From: Rickettsia typhi
GTDB taxonomy: Bacteria > Pseudomonadota > Alphaproteobacteria > Rickettsiales > Rickettsiaceae
NCBI GenBank assembly: GCA_945865485.1
Contig: CAMBEC010000004.1
Span: forward strand, 62,001-126,000
Direction: 5' to 3'
Length of the DNA: 64,000 nt
Part shown: positions 9,014 to 18,273 of the stretch, in pieces
How positions within the stretch are numbered: the first letter of the stretch is position 1
Layout of the letters: every line of letters starts with the position of its first letter
The notes under the pieces: model-generated
What the model was told of the DNA's origin: nothing
What the model saw: the letters and a program-made list of their open reading frames with translations, nothing else
The model's database searches: none
Translations under genes and position numbers: made by a program

Positions 9014-10030
9014 ATGAGTACATTAATAACGACTTTTCAAGGAAAAGATAGCTCTGTTCCTATTTGGCTTATGCGACAAGCTGGTCGGTATATGCCTGAA
9101 TATATGGAAGTAAGGAAAAATGTAAGTGATTTCCTTGAGCTCTGTTATGATTCAAAAAAGGCCAGCAAAGTAACCTTGCAACCTATTGAAAGATTTGACT
9201 TAGACGCGGCAATATTATTTTCTGATATACTAGTAATTCCACATGCTCTTGGATGGGATGTAACCTTTGAAAAAGGTGAAGGGCCTTTACTTAAAAAATT
9301 TGAATCAGAGGAAGACCTTAAGAAACTTACTAATAACTTTGCAAGTAGAATAAATCAAATATATGAAACAGTAGCTAAAACAAAATCAAAACTTCCAAAA
9401 AAAATTAGTCTTATAGGGTTTGCTGGAAGTCCTTGGACTGTTGCTAGCTATATGCTTGAAGGAAAAGGAAAACAAGATTTTTCAGTAAGTAAAAATTTTC
9501 TTTATACAAAAAATTCAGTAGCAAGAAAGTTAATAGACGTTTTAACAGAAAAGACAATTGAGTATTTATCTAACCAAATTATAGCTGGGGCAGAGATTAT
9601 TCAACTTTTCGACTCATGGTCCGGGGTATTAAACGGAGATTTATATGAGGATTTTGTTATTGAACCAACAAAAAAAATAGTAACATCATTAAAAGAAAAA
9701 TTCCCCTTTGTTCCAATTATTGGTTTCCCAAGAGGTTCTGGTTATAATTATGATAAATATATAAAACAAACAGGTATAAATGGTGTTGGGGTAGATCAAT
9801 TTACGCCAATAAGCCAGATGAAGTTATGGCAGAAAAACTTAGTTGTACAAGGTAATTTAGATCCTATTATTTTACTTGGAAGTAAAGAAAACATAAAAGT
9901 TGCTGTTGATCAAATTATGGGGTCATTAGATCGCAATAATTTCATATTCAATCTTGGTCATGGTATATTGCCGACAACTCCGGTAAGTAATGTTGAATAT
10001 CTTGTTAATTATGTCAAAAGTTTTAGATAG
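9014..10030 (+). CDS. hemE: Uroporphyrinogen decarboxylase
   Basis: The 338-residue cytoplasmic enzyme decarboxylates the four acetate side chains of uroporphyrinogen III to give coproporphyrinogen III. The N-terminal signature PIWLMRQAGRYMPEY (residues 16-30) and the second signature GFAGSPWTVASYMLEG are intact, and the length is normal. It begins a heme cluster, overlapping hemH, with hemJ after that. Its upstream region is the origin candidate, so its promoter lies among DnaA boxes. Confidence 0.96.
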   Translation: MSTLITTFQGKDSSVPIWLMRQAGRYMPEYMEVRKNVSDFLELCYDSKKASKVTLQPIERFDLDAAILFSDILVIPHALGWDVTFEKGEGPLLKKFESEEDLKKLTNNFASRINQIYETVAKTKSKLPKKISLIGFAGSPWTVASYMLEGKGKQDFSVSKNFLYTKNSVARKLIDVLTEKTIEYLSNQIIAGAEIIQLFDSWSGVLNGDLYEDFVIEPTKKIVTSLKEKFPFVPIIGFPRGSGYNYDKYIKQTGINGVGVDQFTPISQMKLWQKNLVVQGNLDPIILLGSKENIKVAVDQIMGSLDRNNFIFNLGHGILPTTPVSNVEYLVNYVKSFR

Positions 10031-11069
10031 TAAAAAAACTGCAATAGTGCTGTTTAATTTAGGTGGACCGGATAGTTTGAAAGCTGTTAAACCATTTTTA
10101 TTTAACCTTTTTAACGATAAGAACATTATTACATTACCGTCGTTTTTTCGATATCTTATTGCATGGTTTATTTCTTCAAGAAGGGAAAATACAGCAAGAG
10201 AGATATATTCAAAAATGGGAGGGAAATCTACTATTTTAGAAGAAACGCTTAATCAGGCAAATGCATTAAAATTGGAATTAAGTAATAAGATAAAAAATGA
10301 ATTTGACGTATTTATTTGTATGAGACATTGGCATCCAATGTCTTCTGAAGTTATTTCTAGGCTTGAATATTATAAGCCAGATGAAATTATATTAGTACCA
10401 CTATATCCACAATTTTCAACTACAACTACAGCATCTTCAATAGAAGAATTTACTAAAATAAAAAGTAAATCATTGATTAAAGACATTATTTCTAAGACAA
10501 TATGTTGTTATCCACAAGATGATAATTTTGTTAAAGCCCATGTTAATCTTATTATTGAAGCGATAAATAAAGTAAAAGATAAAAATAATTATAGAGTATT
10601 ATTTTCAGCCCATGGTTTACCAAAAAAAATAATTGACTCTGGCGATCCTTATCAATGGCAAGTTGAAGCTTCTGTAAATGAAGTAATTGATCAGATGCCA
10701 TTTGAAGGTTTTGATTATAAAATTACTTACCAAAGTAGAGTTGGACCACTGGAGTGGATCGGTCCAAGTACTGAAGATGAGATTGAAAATGCTGTAAAGG
10801 ATGGAAAAGAATTGGTAATAGTTCCTATTGCTTTTGTTAGTGAGCATTCAGAGACGCTTGTTGAACTTGATATAGAATATAAACATATTGCTGATAAAAA
10901 GGGAGTGAATTATATCAGAGTTCCAACATTAAGTATTAATAACCTATTTATTAAATCGTTGAGTGAGATTATACTAAAAGCTCAAGATAAAGATGGAGAA
11001 TTTTTAACCTCTTCGTCTTTTTTAAGGATTTGTCCAAGTAACTTTACAAAATGTCCGTGTAAAAAATAA
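10011..11069 (+). CDS. hemH: Ferrochelatase
   Basis: Ferrochelatase inserts ferrous iron into protoporphyrin IX, the last step of protoheme synthesis, at the inner membrane. The ATG at 10011 (MSKVLDSKKTAIVLFNLGGPD) gives 352 residues and a 20-bp overlap with hemE. An upstream ATG at 9990 would add seven unlikely residues. The catalytic-site motif SAHGLPKK and YQSRVGPLEWIGPST are present. The C-terminal tail has three cysteines (CPSNFTKCPC), a pattern resembling the iron-sulfur tail of some ferrochelatases, though whether a cluster binds is not established. Confidence 0.95.
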   Translation: MSKVLDSKKTAIVLFNLGGPDSLKAVKPFLFNLFNDKNIITLPSFFRYLIAWFISSRRENTAREIYSKMGGKSTILEETLNQANALKLELSNKIKNEFDVFICMRHWHPMSSEVISRLEYYKPDEIILVPLYPQFSTTTTASSIEEFTKIKSKSLIKDIISKTICCYPQDDNFVKAHVNLIIEAINKVKDKNNYRVLFSAHGLPKKIIDSGDPYQWQVEASVNEVIDQMPFEGFDYKITYQSRVGPLEWIGPSTEDEIENAVKDGKELVIVPIAFVSEHSETLVELDIEYKHIADKKGVNYIRVPTLSINNLFIKSLSEIILKAQDKDGEFLTSSSFLRICPSNFTKCPCKK

Positions 11070-11084
11070 ATTAAGAAAGATTTT

Positions 11085-11522
11085 ATGGCAGATTATTTTA
11101 TGTGGTACAAAGCCATTCACGTGATTTGCGTTATATCATGGATGGCGGCAATGTTTTATATGCCAAGGCTCTTTGTTTATCATACTAGAGCAGAAGTTGG
11201 TTCAGAAATGGATAAAACATTTCAGCAGATGGAATATAAATTACTGAAAATCATTATGACTCCATCTATGATTTTAACCTATTTTTTTGGCATATTAATA
11301 GCTTATATTTACGGATTTGTTGCTCTTGGTGTTTGGTTTCATATAAAAATGACAGCTGTTCTTGGTTTGACTATCTTTCATGGAATACTTGCCAAATGGA
11401 GAAAAGATTTCATCAACGGTACTAATAAGCATTCTGAAAAATTTTATAGGCTTATCAACGAAATACCACCAATATTAATGATTATCGCAGTGGTAATGGT
11501 TATTGTGAAACCGTTTGAGTAA
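11085..11522 (+). CDS. hemJ: Protoporphyrinogen IX oxidase HemJ
   Basis: HemJ oxidises protoporphyrinogen IX to protoporphyrin IX, the substrate of ferrochelatase, in the inner membrane. The 145-residue protein has four membrane helices, the WYKAIHVICVISWMA first helix with its conserved His, the MPRLFVYH motif, and a WFHIKM helix with His and Lys. It lies 15 bp after hemH, so hemE-hemH-hemJ look like one transcript covering three late heme steps. Confidence 0.94.
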   Translation: MADYFMWYKAIHVICVISWMAAMFYMPRLFVYHTRAEVGSEMDKTFQQMEYKLLKIIMTPSMILTYFFGILIAYIYGFVALGVWFHIKMTAVLGLTIFHGILAKWRKDFINGTNKHSEKFYRLINEIPPILMIIAVVMVIVKPFE

Positions 11523-11597
11523 GATTTAACTTATATTTACAGTTTATACTATTTATGTTATAATAACCCACTAATTAGTTAATATAGATCAATGTTT

Positions 11598-12134
11598 ATG
11601 GCAAAGCTTGAAGTGCTAACAGCACCAGATCCAATTTTAAAAAAGAAAGCAATTGCTGTTGAATCAGTTGATGATTCAGTGCGAAAGCTTATGGATGATA
11701 TGCTTGAGACTATGTATGAAGATCGTGGTGTTGGATTAGCAGCAAATCAGGTAGGTGTACTAAAGAGAGTTTTAGTATTAGATTTGCAAAATGATGATGA
11801 AGAAGAAAGACCAGAGGGATTCTATCCCCTATATATTGCCAATCCTGAAATAACAGAAGCTTCTGATGAACTTATTGAAGCTGAAGAATATTGTTTGTCA
11901 GTTCCAGATCAAGGAGTACCTGTTTCAAGACACGCTTCAATTAAAATAAAATATCTTGATTATAATAATAAAGTTCAGACTCTTTTAGCTATAGGATGGT
12001 TGGCAAGAGCAATCCAACACGAAATGGACCATTTAAATGGAAAAATACTCATTGACTATTTATCTGTATTAAAGAAAAATGTTGTTCTTCGTAAGCTTAC
12101 AAAATTAAAAAAAATGTCTACTACTACCAAATAG
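11598..12134 (+). CDS. def: Peptide deformylase
   Basis: The enzyme removes the N-formyl group from nascent proteins. Counting from the ATG at 11598 (MAKLEV; an in-frame ATG at 11592 adds MF) it has 178 residues. Motif I GVGLAANQVG is intact. Motif III QHEMDHLNG supplies His141, Glu142 and His145. The metal-binding Cys99 lies in EEYCLS, where most deformylases have EGCLS, so the Gly before Cys is replaced by Tyr. The insert in AIGWLARAIQHE is also atypical. fmt follows after a repeat. This may be the divergent deformylase type found in Rickettsiales. Confidence 0.9.
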   Translation: MAKLEVLTAPDPILKKKAIAVESVDDSVRKLMDDMLETMYEDRGVGLAANQVGVLKRVLVLDLQNDDEEERPEGFYPLYIANPEITEASDELIEAEEYCLSVPDQGVPVSRHASIKIKYLDYNNKVQTLLAIGWLARAIQHEMDHLNGKILIDYLSVLKKNVVLRKLTKLKKMSTTTK

Positions 12135-12145
12135 CTAGGATTAAT

Positions 12146-12345
12146 AACCTGAACTAAGTTTGTATTGAGACCGCATGTGCACAGTCATCATTGAAACTAC
12201 ACACCGTCATCCTGAACTTGATTCAGGATCTCGTTTAGAGGAATGAGATGCTGAATTAAATTCAGCATGACTTTTACAAGGCTGACAACTATGTCTTTTA
12301 ATAAACTTACCATCTTTTATAATGGTTCAGGGTTAATTAATTAAA
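12146..12345. repeat. Miniature dispersed element between def and fmt
   Basis: The element begins near AACCTGAACTAAG and ends near TTCAGGGTTAATTA, approximate inverted ends. Its core hairpin at 12206-12271 has arms GTCATCCTGAACTTGATTC and the partly diverged complement ending TTCAGCATGAC. The 3' half (TTTACAAGG...AACTATGT) matches the copies at 20.9, 36.7 and 39.6 kb. No open frame lies inside. Confidence 0.6.
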
Positions 12346-12422
12346 TACAAAAGCAATTTTTACTGTTACTTTCTATGTCTTTACTTTATAGGTAATTAGG
12401 AATTTTACTTTAAGGATAAATT

Positions 12423-13364
12423 GTGGATATAATTTTCATGGGAACGCCAGAGTTTGCTATTCCGGCTCTGCAAAATCTAATTTTATCAAGTGATAACAGG
12501 GTAAAAGCTGTTTTTACCAGGGCACCAAAGGCACAGGGGCGGGGAATGAGGCTTACTAATTCACCAGTTCATGATTTAGCCATTTCGCATAATATAGAAG
12601 TCTACACGCCAAAAACTCTTAAGAACGAAGAAGCCATCAAATTGATTGATTCAATTGAAGCTGACATAATTGTTGTGGTTGCTTATGGTTTTATTATTCC
12701 AGAGAATATACTAAGAGCCAAGAAATATGGCTGTCTAAATATTCATCCGTCCAAACTTCCTAAGTACCGAGGAGCCGCGCCACTGCAAAGAACGATTATA
12801 AACGGAGAAACAGAGACGGCTGTATGTATAATGCAAATGGATAAAGGACTTGATACAGGGGATATAATTTTGCAAACAAATTTAGCTCTACACTCAAAAG
12901 TTACTCTACAAGAACTACATGATCAATGTGCTAAAATTGGTGGAGAATTACTTCTAGAGGTGCTAAAAAATATTGATACTTTACCCCGAATTAAGCAGTC
13001 AGAGATAGGGAGCTCTTATGCTGATAAATTGACAAAAGAAGAGGCAAAAGTTAATTGGAATGATTCTGCATTTGATATTGATTGTAAGATCAGAGGAATG
13101 AACCCATGGCCTGGAGTGTATTTTATACATGATTCTAAGACTATAAAAATACTTGATGCAACTTGGACTAACAACCAACACCAATCTAATCCTGGAGAAA
13201 TTCTAAATAATAATTTTGAGGTTGCTTGCGGCAGCGGGACATTAATAATTAAATCCCTAAAACCTGAAGGAAAACCTAAAATGTTAGCAACTGACTACTT
13301 GCGCGGCATTTCTTTTGATACAACTAAAAAACTGAGCTTAACTCCTAGAGATGCGATTAAGTAA
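12423..13364 (+). CDS. fmt: Methionyl-tRNA formyltransferase
   Basis: Fmt formylates initiator Met-tRNA using 10-formyltetrahydrofolate. The start is GTG at 12423, giving MDIIFMGTPEFAIPAL; no better ATG precedes it. The catalytic segment NIHPSKLPKYRGAAPLQR lies near residues 107-124, and VVAYGFIIP precedes it. The 313-residue length is typical, with the C-terminal tRNA-binding domain present. def and fmt are functionally paired, removing and adding the formyl group, and are adjacent here except for a repeat insertion. Confidence 0.96.
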   Translation: MDIIFMGTPEFAIPALQNLILSSDNRVKAVFTRAPKAQGRGMRLTNSPVHDLAISHNIEVYTPKTLKNEEAIKLIDSIEADIIVVVAYGFIIPENILRAKKYGCLNIHPSKLPKYRGAAPLQRTIINGETETAVCIMQMDKGLDTGDIILQTNLALHSKVTLQELHDQCAKIGGELLLEVLKNIDTLPRIKQSEIGSSYADKLTKEEAKVNWNDSAFDIDCKIRGMNPWPGVYFIHDSKTIKILDATWTNNQHQSNPGEILNNNFEVACGSGTLIIKSLKPEGKPKMLATDYLRGISFDTTKKLSLTPRDAIK

Positions 13365-13609
13365 CCTGAACTAAAGATAAGTAATTGAGTCGTATGGTTT
13401 TATACTGGGACTTGCTGTACCCACTCATCCTGAATTTACTTTAGGATCTCAAGAGATAGGAGGAAGATTACTTGGCCGAAGATATATGCAAGCTCACTGA
13501 GTTCAGCAGGACGGTAGATCAGAAGATAGCGTATCAAGCCAGATGACTATATTTCTTGCCTGACATAACTAAATCTAATATTTATCTTCTCCATATTTGG
13601 GTTTAAGTA
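13364..13609. repeat. Miniature dispersed element B, copy 1
   Basis: About 245 bp starting at the fmt stop codon match a second copy at 32226-32476 along their whole length, including the shared blocks GAGTCGTATGGTTTTATAC, GGACTTGCTGTAC, GATTACTTGGCCGAAGA and TGACTATATTTCTTGCCTG. Ends here are CTGAACTAAAGATAAG and CTTCTCCATATTTGGG, degenerate versions of the AACTATGGATAAG inverted ends seen in copy 2. No protein is encoded. It fills nearly half of the gap between fmt and the next gene. The rest (13610-13892) shows nothing recognisable. Confidence 0.8.
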
Positions 13610-13892
13610 ACCTAATTCTTACTAAAAATATTCAAAAATCTAATATATTTATCATCATAACGTTTAGTCCAATAAGCTATTTAGTTTGTAACTAATAGTT
13701 ACTTATTCAATAGTAATTTCATCTGGGCGTAATGCTCTGACTAAAGGACAATAATCAACCTTATATCCATATCAATTTAACTATATTTTTACTAGTGACA
13801 GAAAACTAAAAGTATAGTATGGTAGGGAAAATAATTAATAAAAATTAAGTACTAAGGATTGTATAAATCTTTAACGAATATTAAGGTGTTTT

Positions 13893-15191
13893 ATGGGTAG
13901 CATATCAGGAATAAATTCATTATATCCGGCGATTTCAACTAGTCACACCAGGGTAATTAATGGTGGCGTTGTATTTGCAAGAGAGTATATATGGCTTAAT
14001 GGCCATAAAGTAAAAATAGGAGGTAGCCTTAGTGATACGGCTAGAGCTTTGAATAGACATTCTGTTAAGACTGGCATTAGAGCTGTCGTTGTCAATGCGG
14101 GTACGAGTAATGAAAGATTAAAACTAATAATTAGGGGTAATAACCTTACAATTAATGACCCAAAGGGCGTGCTTTCCGGCTTATATAAAGGTAAAAAAAT
14201 CGGAACTAGCGATGATATGTTGATCCAAATTGCGTCTCCAAACAAGAGTAAAGTAAATTTTACATATGGCAATTCTATTCCAGAGAAAAACTTAACTCAA
14301 GGACATATTCGACTGTCTGAATCTGCTACAAAACCATTGGTTGTCAAGAAATTATTACAAGATCTAGTTCACGATGTTCCAGATCTAGTCCAAGATGTTC
14401 ATTATCAAGTGCAAGATGTTCATGATCAAGTCCAAGGTGTTCCAGATCTAGTCCAAGATGTCCAAGATCCTAGAGATTTGGTAGATGCCCCAAATATTGA
14501 GGAAGTTCAGGATATCGTAGAAGATCCGGCAATTCGTCAAGAGTATTTAAGAAGATCTAGAGAAATAATGGAGCAAGCAATAGACAGATCTCACAAGGAA
14601 TTTTCTGAAAAAGTTGGACAAAATATAGTTGCTAAAGTTATTGAATTTAAAAAGTTGACCAACACTACAACGGAACAAATTGAACTAACTAAAAGAGTTG
14701 CCGCTGAAGAAATATACACAAGTGAAGTTGGAGAAGAGTTTTTAAGGCATAATTTTGATTTAGTGTTAGATAGGCTTTCCAAGCGGATAAGTGATAACAG
14801 AGATAAGTTAAGTAGTGCTTTTTCAGATAAATTAGAAATATCAGAGCCAAATATAAGAAAGGCTGCTAGAACAGTATTGCAGGAAATTAAATCAGAACAA
14901 TGTTGTTTTATGGCTCAAGACATTTTGAAGGGATTTGGGAAAATTACTGTACTGAAATATGATAAGTTGAGTAATGCTATTACCAATGGGTTGATCGGTG
15001 GAAGAGAAATTTCTTTTGATACAGTCTATAATTCCTATCCTAAAGTTAAAGAAAGAATTTCTGAATTAGTCTTGCAAAGTGCTTCTAGAACACGTCTTTC
15101 TAGAGGCGAACTTTTTATAACAGATACTCGAATTGAAAGATTACAGGTTGTCACCTCAGATATTAAAATTATAGATTTAGGTTTGGTTTAG
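13893..15191 (+). CDS. Unknown protein with flagellin-IN-like N-terminal domain and heptad tandem repeats
   Basis: I do not recognise this 432-residue protein. Residues about 20-130 (WLNGHKVKIGG, LSDTARALNRHSVKTGIRAVVV, LKLIIRGNNLTINDPKGVL) follow the flagellin/hook-protein IN motif pattern and align with the protein encoded at 19381-20199. Five copies of a seven-residue unit near DLVQDVH follow, encoded by 21-bp direct repeats at 14361-14465. The rest is helical and charged, with probable coiled coils. No signal peptide or membrane segment is visible and no flagellar gene is nearby. A secreted or surface role is only a guess. Confidence 0.7.
   Translation: MGSISGINSLYPAISTSHTRVINGGVVFAREYIWLNGHKVKIGGSLSDTARALNRHSVKTGIRAVVVNAGTSNERLKLIIRGNNLTINDPKGVLSGLYKGKKIGTSDDMLIQIASPNKSKVNFTYGNSIPEKNLTQGHIRLSESATKPLVVKKLLQDLVHDVPDLVQDVHYQVQDVHDQVQGVPDLVQDVQDPRDLVDAPNIEEVQDIVEDPAIRQEYLRRSREIMEQAIDRSHKEFSEKVGQNIVAKVIEFKKLTNTTTEQIELTKRVAAEEIYTSEVGEEFLRHNFDLVLDRLSKRISDNRDKLSSAFSDKLEISEPNIRKAARTVLQEIKSEQCCFMAQDILKGFGKITVLKYDKLSNAITNGLIGGREISFDTVYNSYPKVKERISELVLQSASRTRLSRGELFITDTRIERLQVVTSDIKIIDLGLV
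14361..14465 (+). repeat. Five 21-bp tandem repeats within a coding region
   Basis: Five in-frame 21-bp units run at 14361, 14382, 14403, 14424 and 14445. Each encodes a heptad of the type [D/Y][L/Q]V[Q/H][D/G]V[P/H/Q]. Units differ at only a few positions, so the array is probably recent and may vary in copy number between strains. Confidence 0.9.
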
Positions 15192-15282
15192 GTAAAATAA
15201 CTATTCTCTCTAGAGGTGTTTACTTGACTCCGAAGGTAATTCCCTTTTAATCTCTTAATATAAGCAATCGGGTTATTTTATT

Positions 15283-15900
15283 ATGTTATCACTTGGAAAT
15301 TCAGTCATTTCTATTCAACTAGGACAGGATATAGAACGAAGCCAAAATAATAACAGTCCTAAGCAAAACAAGGGTCTTAGCTTTCTTGATATAAAAGATA
15401 TTGTTGAAAGCACTGTTGAAGTTGAAACAAAAAAAGAAGTGAAGCGTGACTTAATTAAAGGTGACGTAGAGCTTAAAAAGCTGATGCTGGATAGAGAGAT
15501 GCATGAGAGGGTTTTCCTTACAATGTATAAAAATCGTTCAGCGACAGTGAGCGATCTGCGCCTTTTAACGTTAGATATACACGAAACTCAAGTAGCTCTA
15601 CAAGACAGACTTATAAATGAAGAAGATCCAGACAAGCAGCTTCATATCCGTAACGAACTCTATATATTGGAAAATTTGCTTGAAATGATTAAGGATCTTA
15701 CGGATAGAATCATAGAAGCAGCGAAATTATCTGAAGAAAATAATAGAATATTATCGACTACGGATGGTCTAAGGAGATATTTAGAAGGATCACTTGATAT
15801 GGTGACACATTCTTTTGATGCTTACTACACACGTAGCTCACGTATCCCAATGCTTGTTGACGAGCTTGTATATCCAAAACTAATTAATACCCAAGCTTAG
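15283..15900 (+). CDS. Unknown helical protein
   Basis: This 205-residue protein is not recognised. It has no signal peptide or membrane segment. Residues 35-165 are strongly charged and helical (for example RDLIKGDVELKKLMLDREMHE and NEEDPDKQLHIRNELYILENLLEMIKDL), suggesting coiled coil. It lies 91 bp after the repeat-bearing protein on the same strand, so the two may be expressed together. The gene is followed by a repeat element. Rickettsiales-specific lineage genes often look like this, but no function can be given. Confidence 0.65.
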   Translation: MLSLGNSVISIQLGQDIERSQNNNSPKQNKGLSFLDIKDIVESTVEVETKKEVKRDLIKGDVELKKLMLDREMHERVFLTMYKNRSATVSDLRLLTLDIHETQVALQDRLINEEDPDKQLHIRNELYILENLLEMIKDLTDRIIEAAKLSEENNRILSTTDGLRRYLEGSLDMVTHSFDAYYTRSSRIPMLVDELVYPKLINTQA

Positions 15901-15989
15901 CCTATTCTCATGGCAAGAACACCGATGTAACGTAGGAAACATCCTGAGCTTGAGAGCTTCCGCAGGCTGTCTTCGGTCCAAGATTTTCT

Positions 15990-16239
15990 TACCTACCGTC
16001 ATGCTGAACTTGATATAAGAAAAGATGACAATCTAGGATCCAGGCAACATAAGGTCGTTTGCCGTATTTGATTCTGCCTCCCAGGCAGCGGAAGGGAGGT
16101 CCCAGATCGAGTCCGGAGATGATGCGACGCCGAGTTTGATTGACGTTATAAGTCAAGCCCCCACCGCCATGCTTGACAGACTTCGTTCTAATTTTTACTA
16201 AAAATATTTACTTACTTATATCAAACTCAGGTTAATTAT
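15990..16239. repeat. Dispersed repeat family C, copy 1 (inverted relative to copy 2)
   Basis: Read on the minus strand from 16239, this segment matches 40880-41120 read on the plus strand: TTAA..GGGTTTGATATAAG-like start, GTAAATATTT, GTAAAAATTAG, TCTGTCAAGCATG, CTCGATCT, TATGTTG and a TAGAT end. Identity is moderate. It fills most of the 338-bp gap between two genes and has no coding capacity. 15901-15989 carries a further degenerate CATCCTGAGCTTGAGAG segment. Confidence 0.65.
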
Positions 16240-17054
16240 TACACGAGTTTCAAAAACAATCCACTTTCGTCTAATAGTCTGTTGGTTTCTTTTTGGTCTA
16301 TTATTATTACTTCATTTTTCTCAATAGCAACTCCATTGAATAGGTGTTTTGCTAGGAAGAATATTGTATCTGGTCCTATGACTGGAATGTCTAGCCGTGT
16401 ATCTTGAGCAGACTTGGACATCTTAACCAAAACACCACCTGATTCCTTTTTACGCAAAAGCTCGCACCTTCGAATTAGGTTATCAGTTCCTTCCGCTGCT
16501 TCTATTCCAAGTACATGACCATCGCAGACTATTATTGACTGCCCAACATCTTCGTTTCCTAAGGATCTTAGAACTTTTTTACCAAGTTCTATGTCAGCGC
16601 AGTCTTGTTTTGAAGGCAAATTATAACTTGAGATAAAGTTGTGATAGTCACTTAGTTTTAGTATATCCTTTGGTGAGATAACTTTAAATCCTCTAGATTC
16701 TACGTAATCCGAGACTATCCTTAAGACATTGTCATCACCAAGAAATTTCTTTTTGAGTATTTGGGCAATCAATGCTGATCCAGCCATATCAACTTTCAAT
16801 GATTTTAAGTCTGGCCGATTTATTCCCCCAACGATTATGACATTCTCAACTCTAGACTCATTAAAGTATTCTAGAATGGCTCCAACCGAGCCTAATGCAA
16901 ACTTTCTACTAAAGGCTACGTTTGATACAAATTCCACATCTAATGCAGCGACAAAACATTTTCCACCACAAGATGTATATATCTGACTAAGTTCGCTTGG
17001 TAAATTACCATTTCCAGCTATTATTCCCAGGATTGGCAACATTTTAAAATCCAC
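16239..17054 (-). CDS. lpxI: UDP-2,3-diacylglucosamine diphosphatase LpxI
   Basis: LpxI hydrolyses UDP-2,3-diacylglucosamine to lipid X and UMP, the fourth step of lipid A synthesis, replacing LpxH in most alphaproteobacteria. The 271-residue DUF1009 protein starts LPILGIIAGNGNLPSEL and contains IIVGGINRPDL and IPVIGPDTIFF, characteristic of the family. It overlaps the end of lpxA by 11 bp and closes an lpxD-fabZ-lpxA-lpxI operon. Confidence 0.93.
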   Translation of the reverse strand: MDFKMLPILGIIAGNGNLPSELSQIYTSCGGKCFVAALDVEFVSNVAFSRKFALGSVGAILEYFNESRVENVIIVGGINRPDLKSLKVDMAGSALIAQILKKKFLGDDNVLRIVSDYVESRGFKVISPKDILKLSDYHNFISSYNLPSKQDCADIELGKKVLRSLGNEDVGQSIIVCDGHVLGIEAAEGTDNLIRRCELLRKKESGGVLVKMSKSAQDTRLDIPVIGPDTIFFLAKHLFNGVAIEKNEVIIIDQKETNRLLDESGLFLKLV

Positions 17055-17823
17055 AAAAAGTTCTAGATTTATCGCTTTGTAAGAATTCTACAATTTCTTG
17101 AATTACTTTGTTTTCAGGATACTTTCCTTTTGCAAGTTCAATTCTCTGATTAAATACATGCTCAGAATCATCGCTAAATATTTCTTTGATAACCTTACTA
17201 GCTTCAATTGACTGGGCTTTATCAAATCCTCGCCTATTCATTCCTACTAAATTCAAACCTTCTAAGTGAGCTCTATCGCTAGTAGCAAGACCGTACGGTA
17301 TCAGGTCCCTTACCACTGCTGATACGCCGCCTATCATTGTATGAGGGCCAATCCGACAAAATTGTTGAACTGCCGAAAGTCCTCCAATAATCGCAAAATC
17401 TCCTACTTCAACGTGACCAGCCAAACTTACATAGTTCGCAAAAATTACATTGTTACCAACTACGCAATTGTGAGCAATATGTACTCCAACCATAAACAGA
17501 CAGTTATCGCCAATAATAGTTGCCATAGTGCCTTCAGATGTTCCATGCTGGATGGTTACATATTCTCTGATAGTATTGTGCTTGCCAATAATTATTTCTG
17601 AATCTTCACCATTGTACTTAAGAGTTTGTGGATAAGAAAGAGACGCAAATGGATATATTTTCGTTCCTTCCCCTATTGTTACTCTTCCCTCTGTAACAAC
17701 ATGTGACCTAAAATGAACATTATCACCAATAACCGCTCCATCTCCAATAATACAATATGGACCTATCTCAACATTCTTACCAAGTTTAACGTTTGTACCA
17801 ACTATCGCTGTTTTATGAATCAT
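17044..17823 (-). CDS. lpxA: UDP-N-acetylglucosamine acyltransferase
   Basis: LpxA attaches a 3-hydroxyacyl chain from acyl carrier protein to UDP-GlcNAc, the first step of lipid A synthesis. The 259-residue protein is a left-handed beta helix of hexapeptide repeats (residues 1-190) with the catalytic-His segment GVHIAHNCVVGNN, followed by the helical C-terminal domain. Length is normal. It starts 6 bp after fabZ, which competes for the same hydroxyacyl-ACP pool. Confidence 0.96.
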   Translation of the reverse strand: MIHKTAIVGTNVKLGKNVEIGPYCIIGDGAVIGDNVHFRSHVVTEGRVTIGEGTKIYPFASLSYPQTLKYNGEDSEIIIGKHNTIREYVTIQHGTSEGTMATIIGDNCLFMVGVHIAHNCVVGNNVIFANYVSLAGHVEVGDFAIIGGLSAVQQFCRIGPHTMIGGVSAVVRDLIPYGLATSDRAHLEGLNLVGMNRRGFDKAQSIEASKVIKEIFSDDSEHVFNQRIELAKGKYPENKVIQEIVEFLQSDKSRTFCGF

Positions 17824-17829
17824 AATTAT

Positions 17830-18273
17830 TTATTGATTAGATTTATCCTTTACCATCGCTGTAAATAGAGTTTCTGCAGCAATTTTTCCATCCACTTCTG
17901 AACGAGCTTTAAATTTCCATACAGGCCCACGATTTTGGAGAATACTCGCATACATGACTATTGTATCGCCAGGTTCCACAATTTTACGAAATTTAGCCTC
18001 TTCAATTGACATAAAAAATACTTCCTTACCTTTTGTGCTATCCATTGATTTTGCTACTAATACTGCAGCCAGCTGGGCCATAGCCTCAATAATTAATACC
18101 CCAGGCATTACTGGTCTTTCTGGAAAATGGCCTGTAAATTGAGGTTCATTTATCGTAACATTTTTTATGCCAACTATCGATTCATTCAAAGTGATAGAAG
18201 TTACTCTGTCTATCAACAAGAATGGGTATCGATGTGGAATTATCGACATTATTTCATTTATATCAATTTTCAT
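17830..18273 (-). CDS. fabZ: 3-hydroxyacyl-ACP dehydratase FabZ
   Basis: FabZ dehydrates 3-hydroxyacyl-ACP in fatty acid elongation. The 147-residue hot-dog fold protein carries [13 protein letters not shown] at residues 11-23 and the active-site helix [20 protein letters not shown], with the catalytic His and Glu in place. It overlaps lpxD by 4 bp and is followed by lpxA, the usual fabZ-lpxA coupling that balances phospholipid against lipid A. Confidence 0.96.
   Translation of the reverse strand: MKIDINEIMSIIPHRYPFLLIDRVTSITLNESIVGIKNVTINEPQFTGHFPERPVMPGVLIIEAMAQLAAVLVAKSMDSTKGKEVFFMSIEEAKFRKIVEPGDTIVMYASILQNRGPVWKFKARSEVDGKIAAETLFTAMVKDKSNQ

Noticed and set aside
9926..10126. 66-residue minus-strand frame across the hemE/hemH junction
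   Set aside because: Opposite strand to two overlapping conserved genes, no motif.
11115..11125. CACGTG at about 11119 considered as a third parS
   Set aside because: The flanks read CATT and ATTT, so only the central palindrome matches.
14361..14465. Tandem 21-bp repeats considered as CRISPR or iterons
   Set aside because: They are contiguous, in frame within a coding sequence and lack spacers or Rep genes.
13893..15191. Called a flagellin or hook protein
   Set aside because: Only an IN-like motif is visible; the flagellin N- and C-terminal helices and neighbouring flagellar genes are missing.
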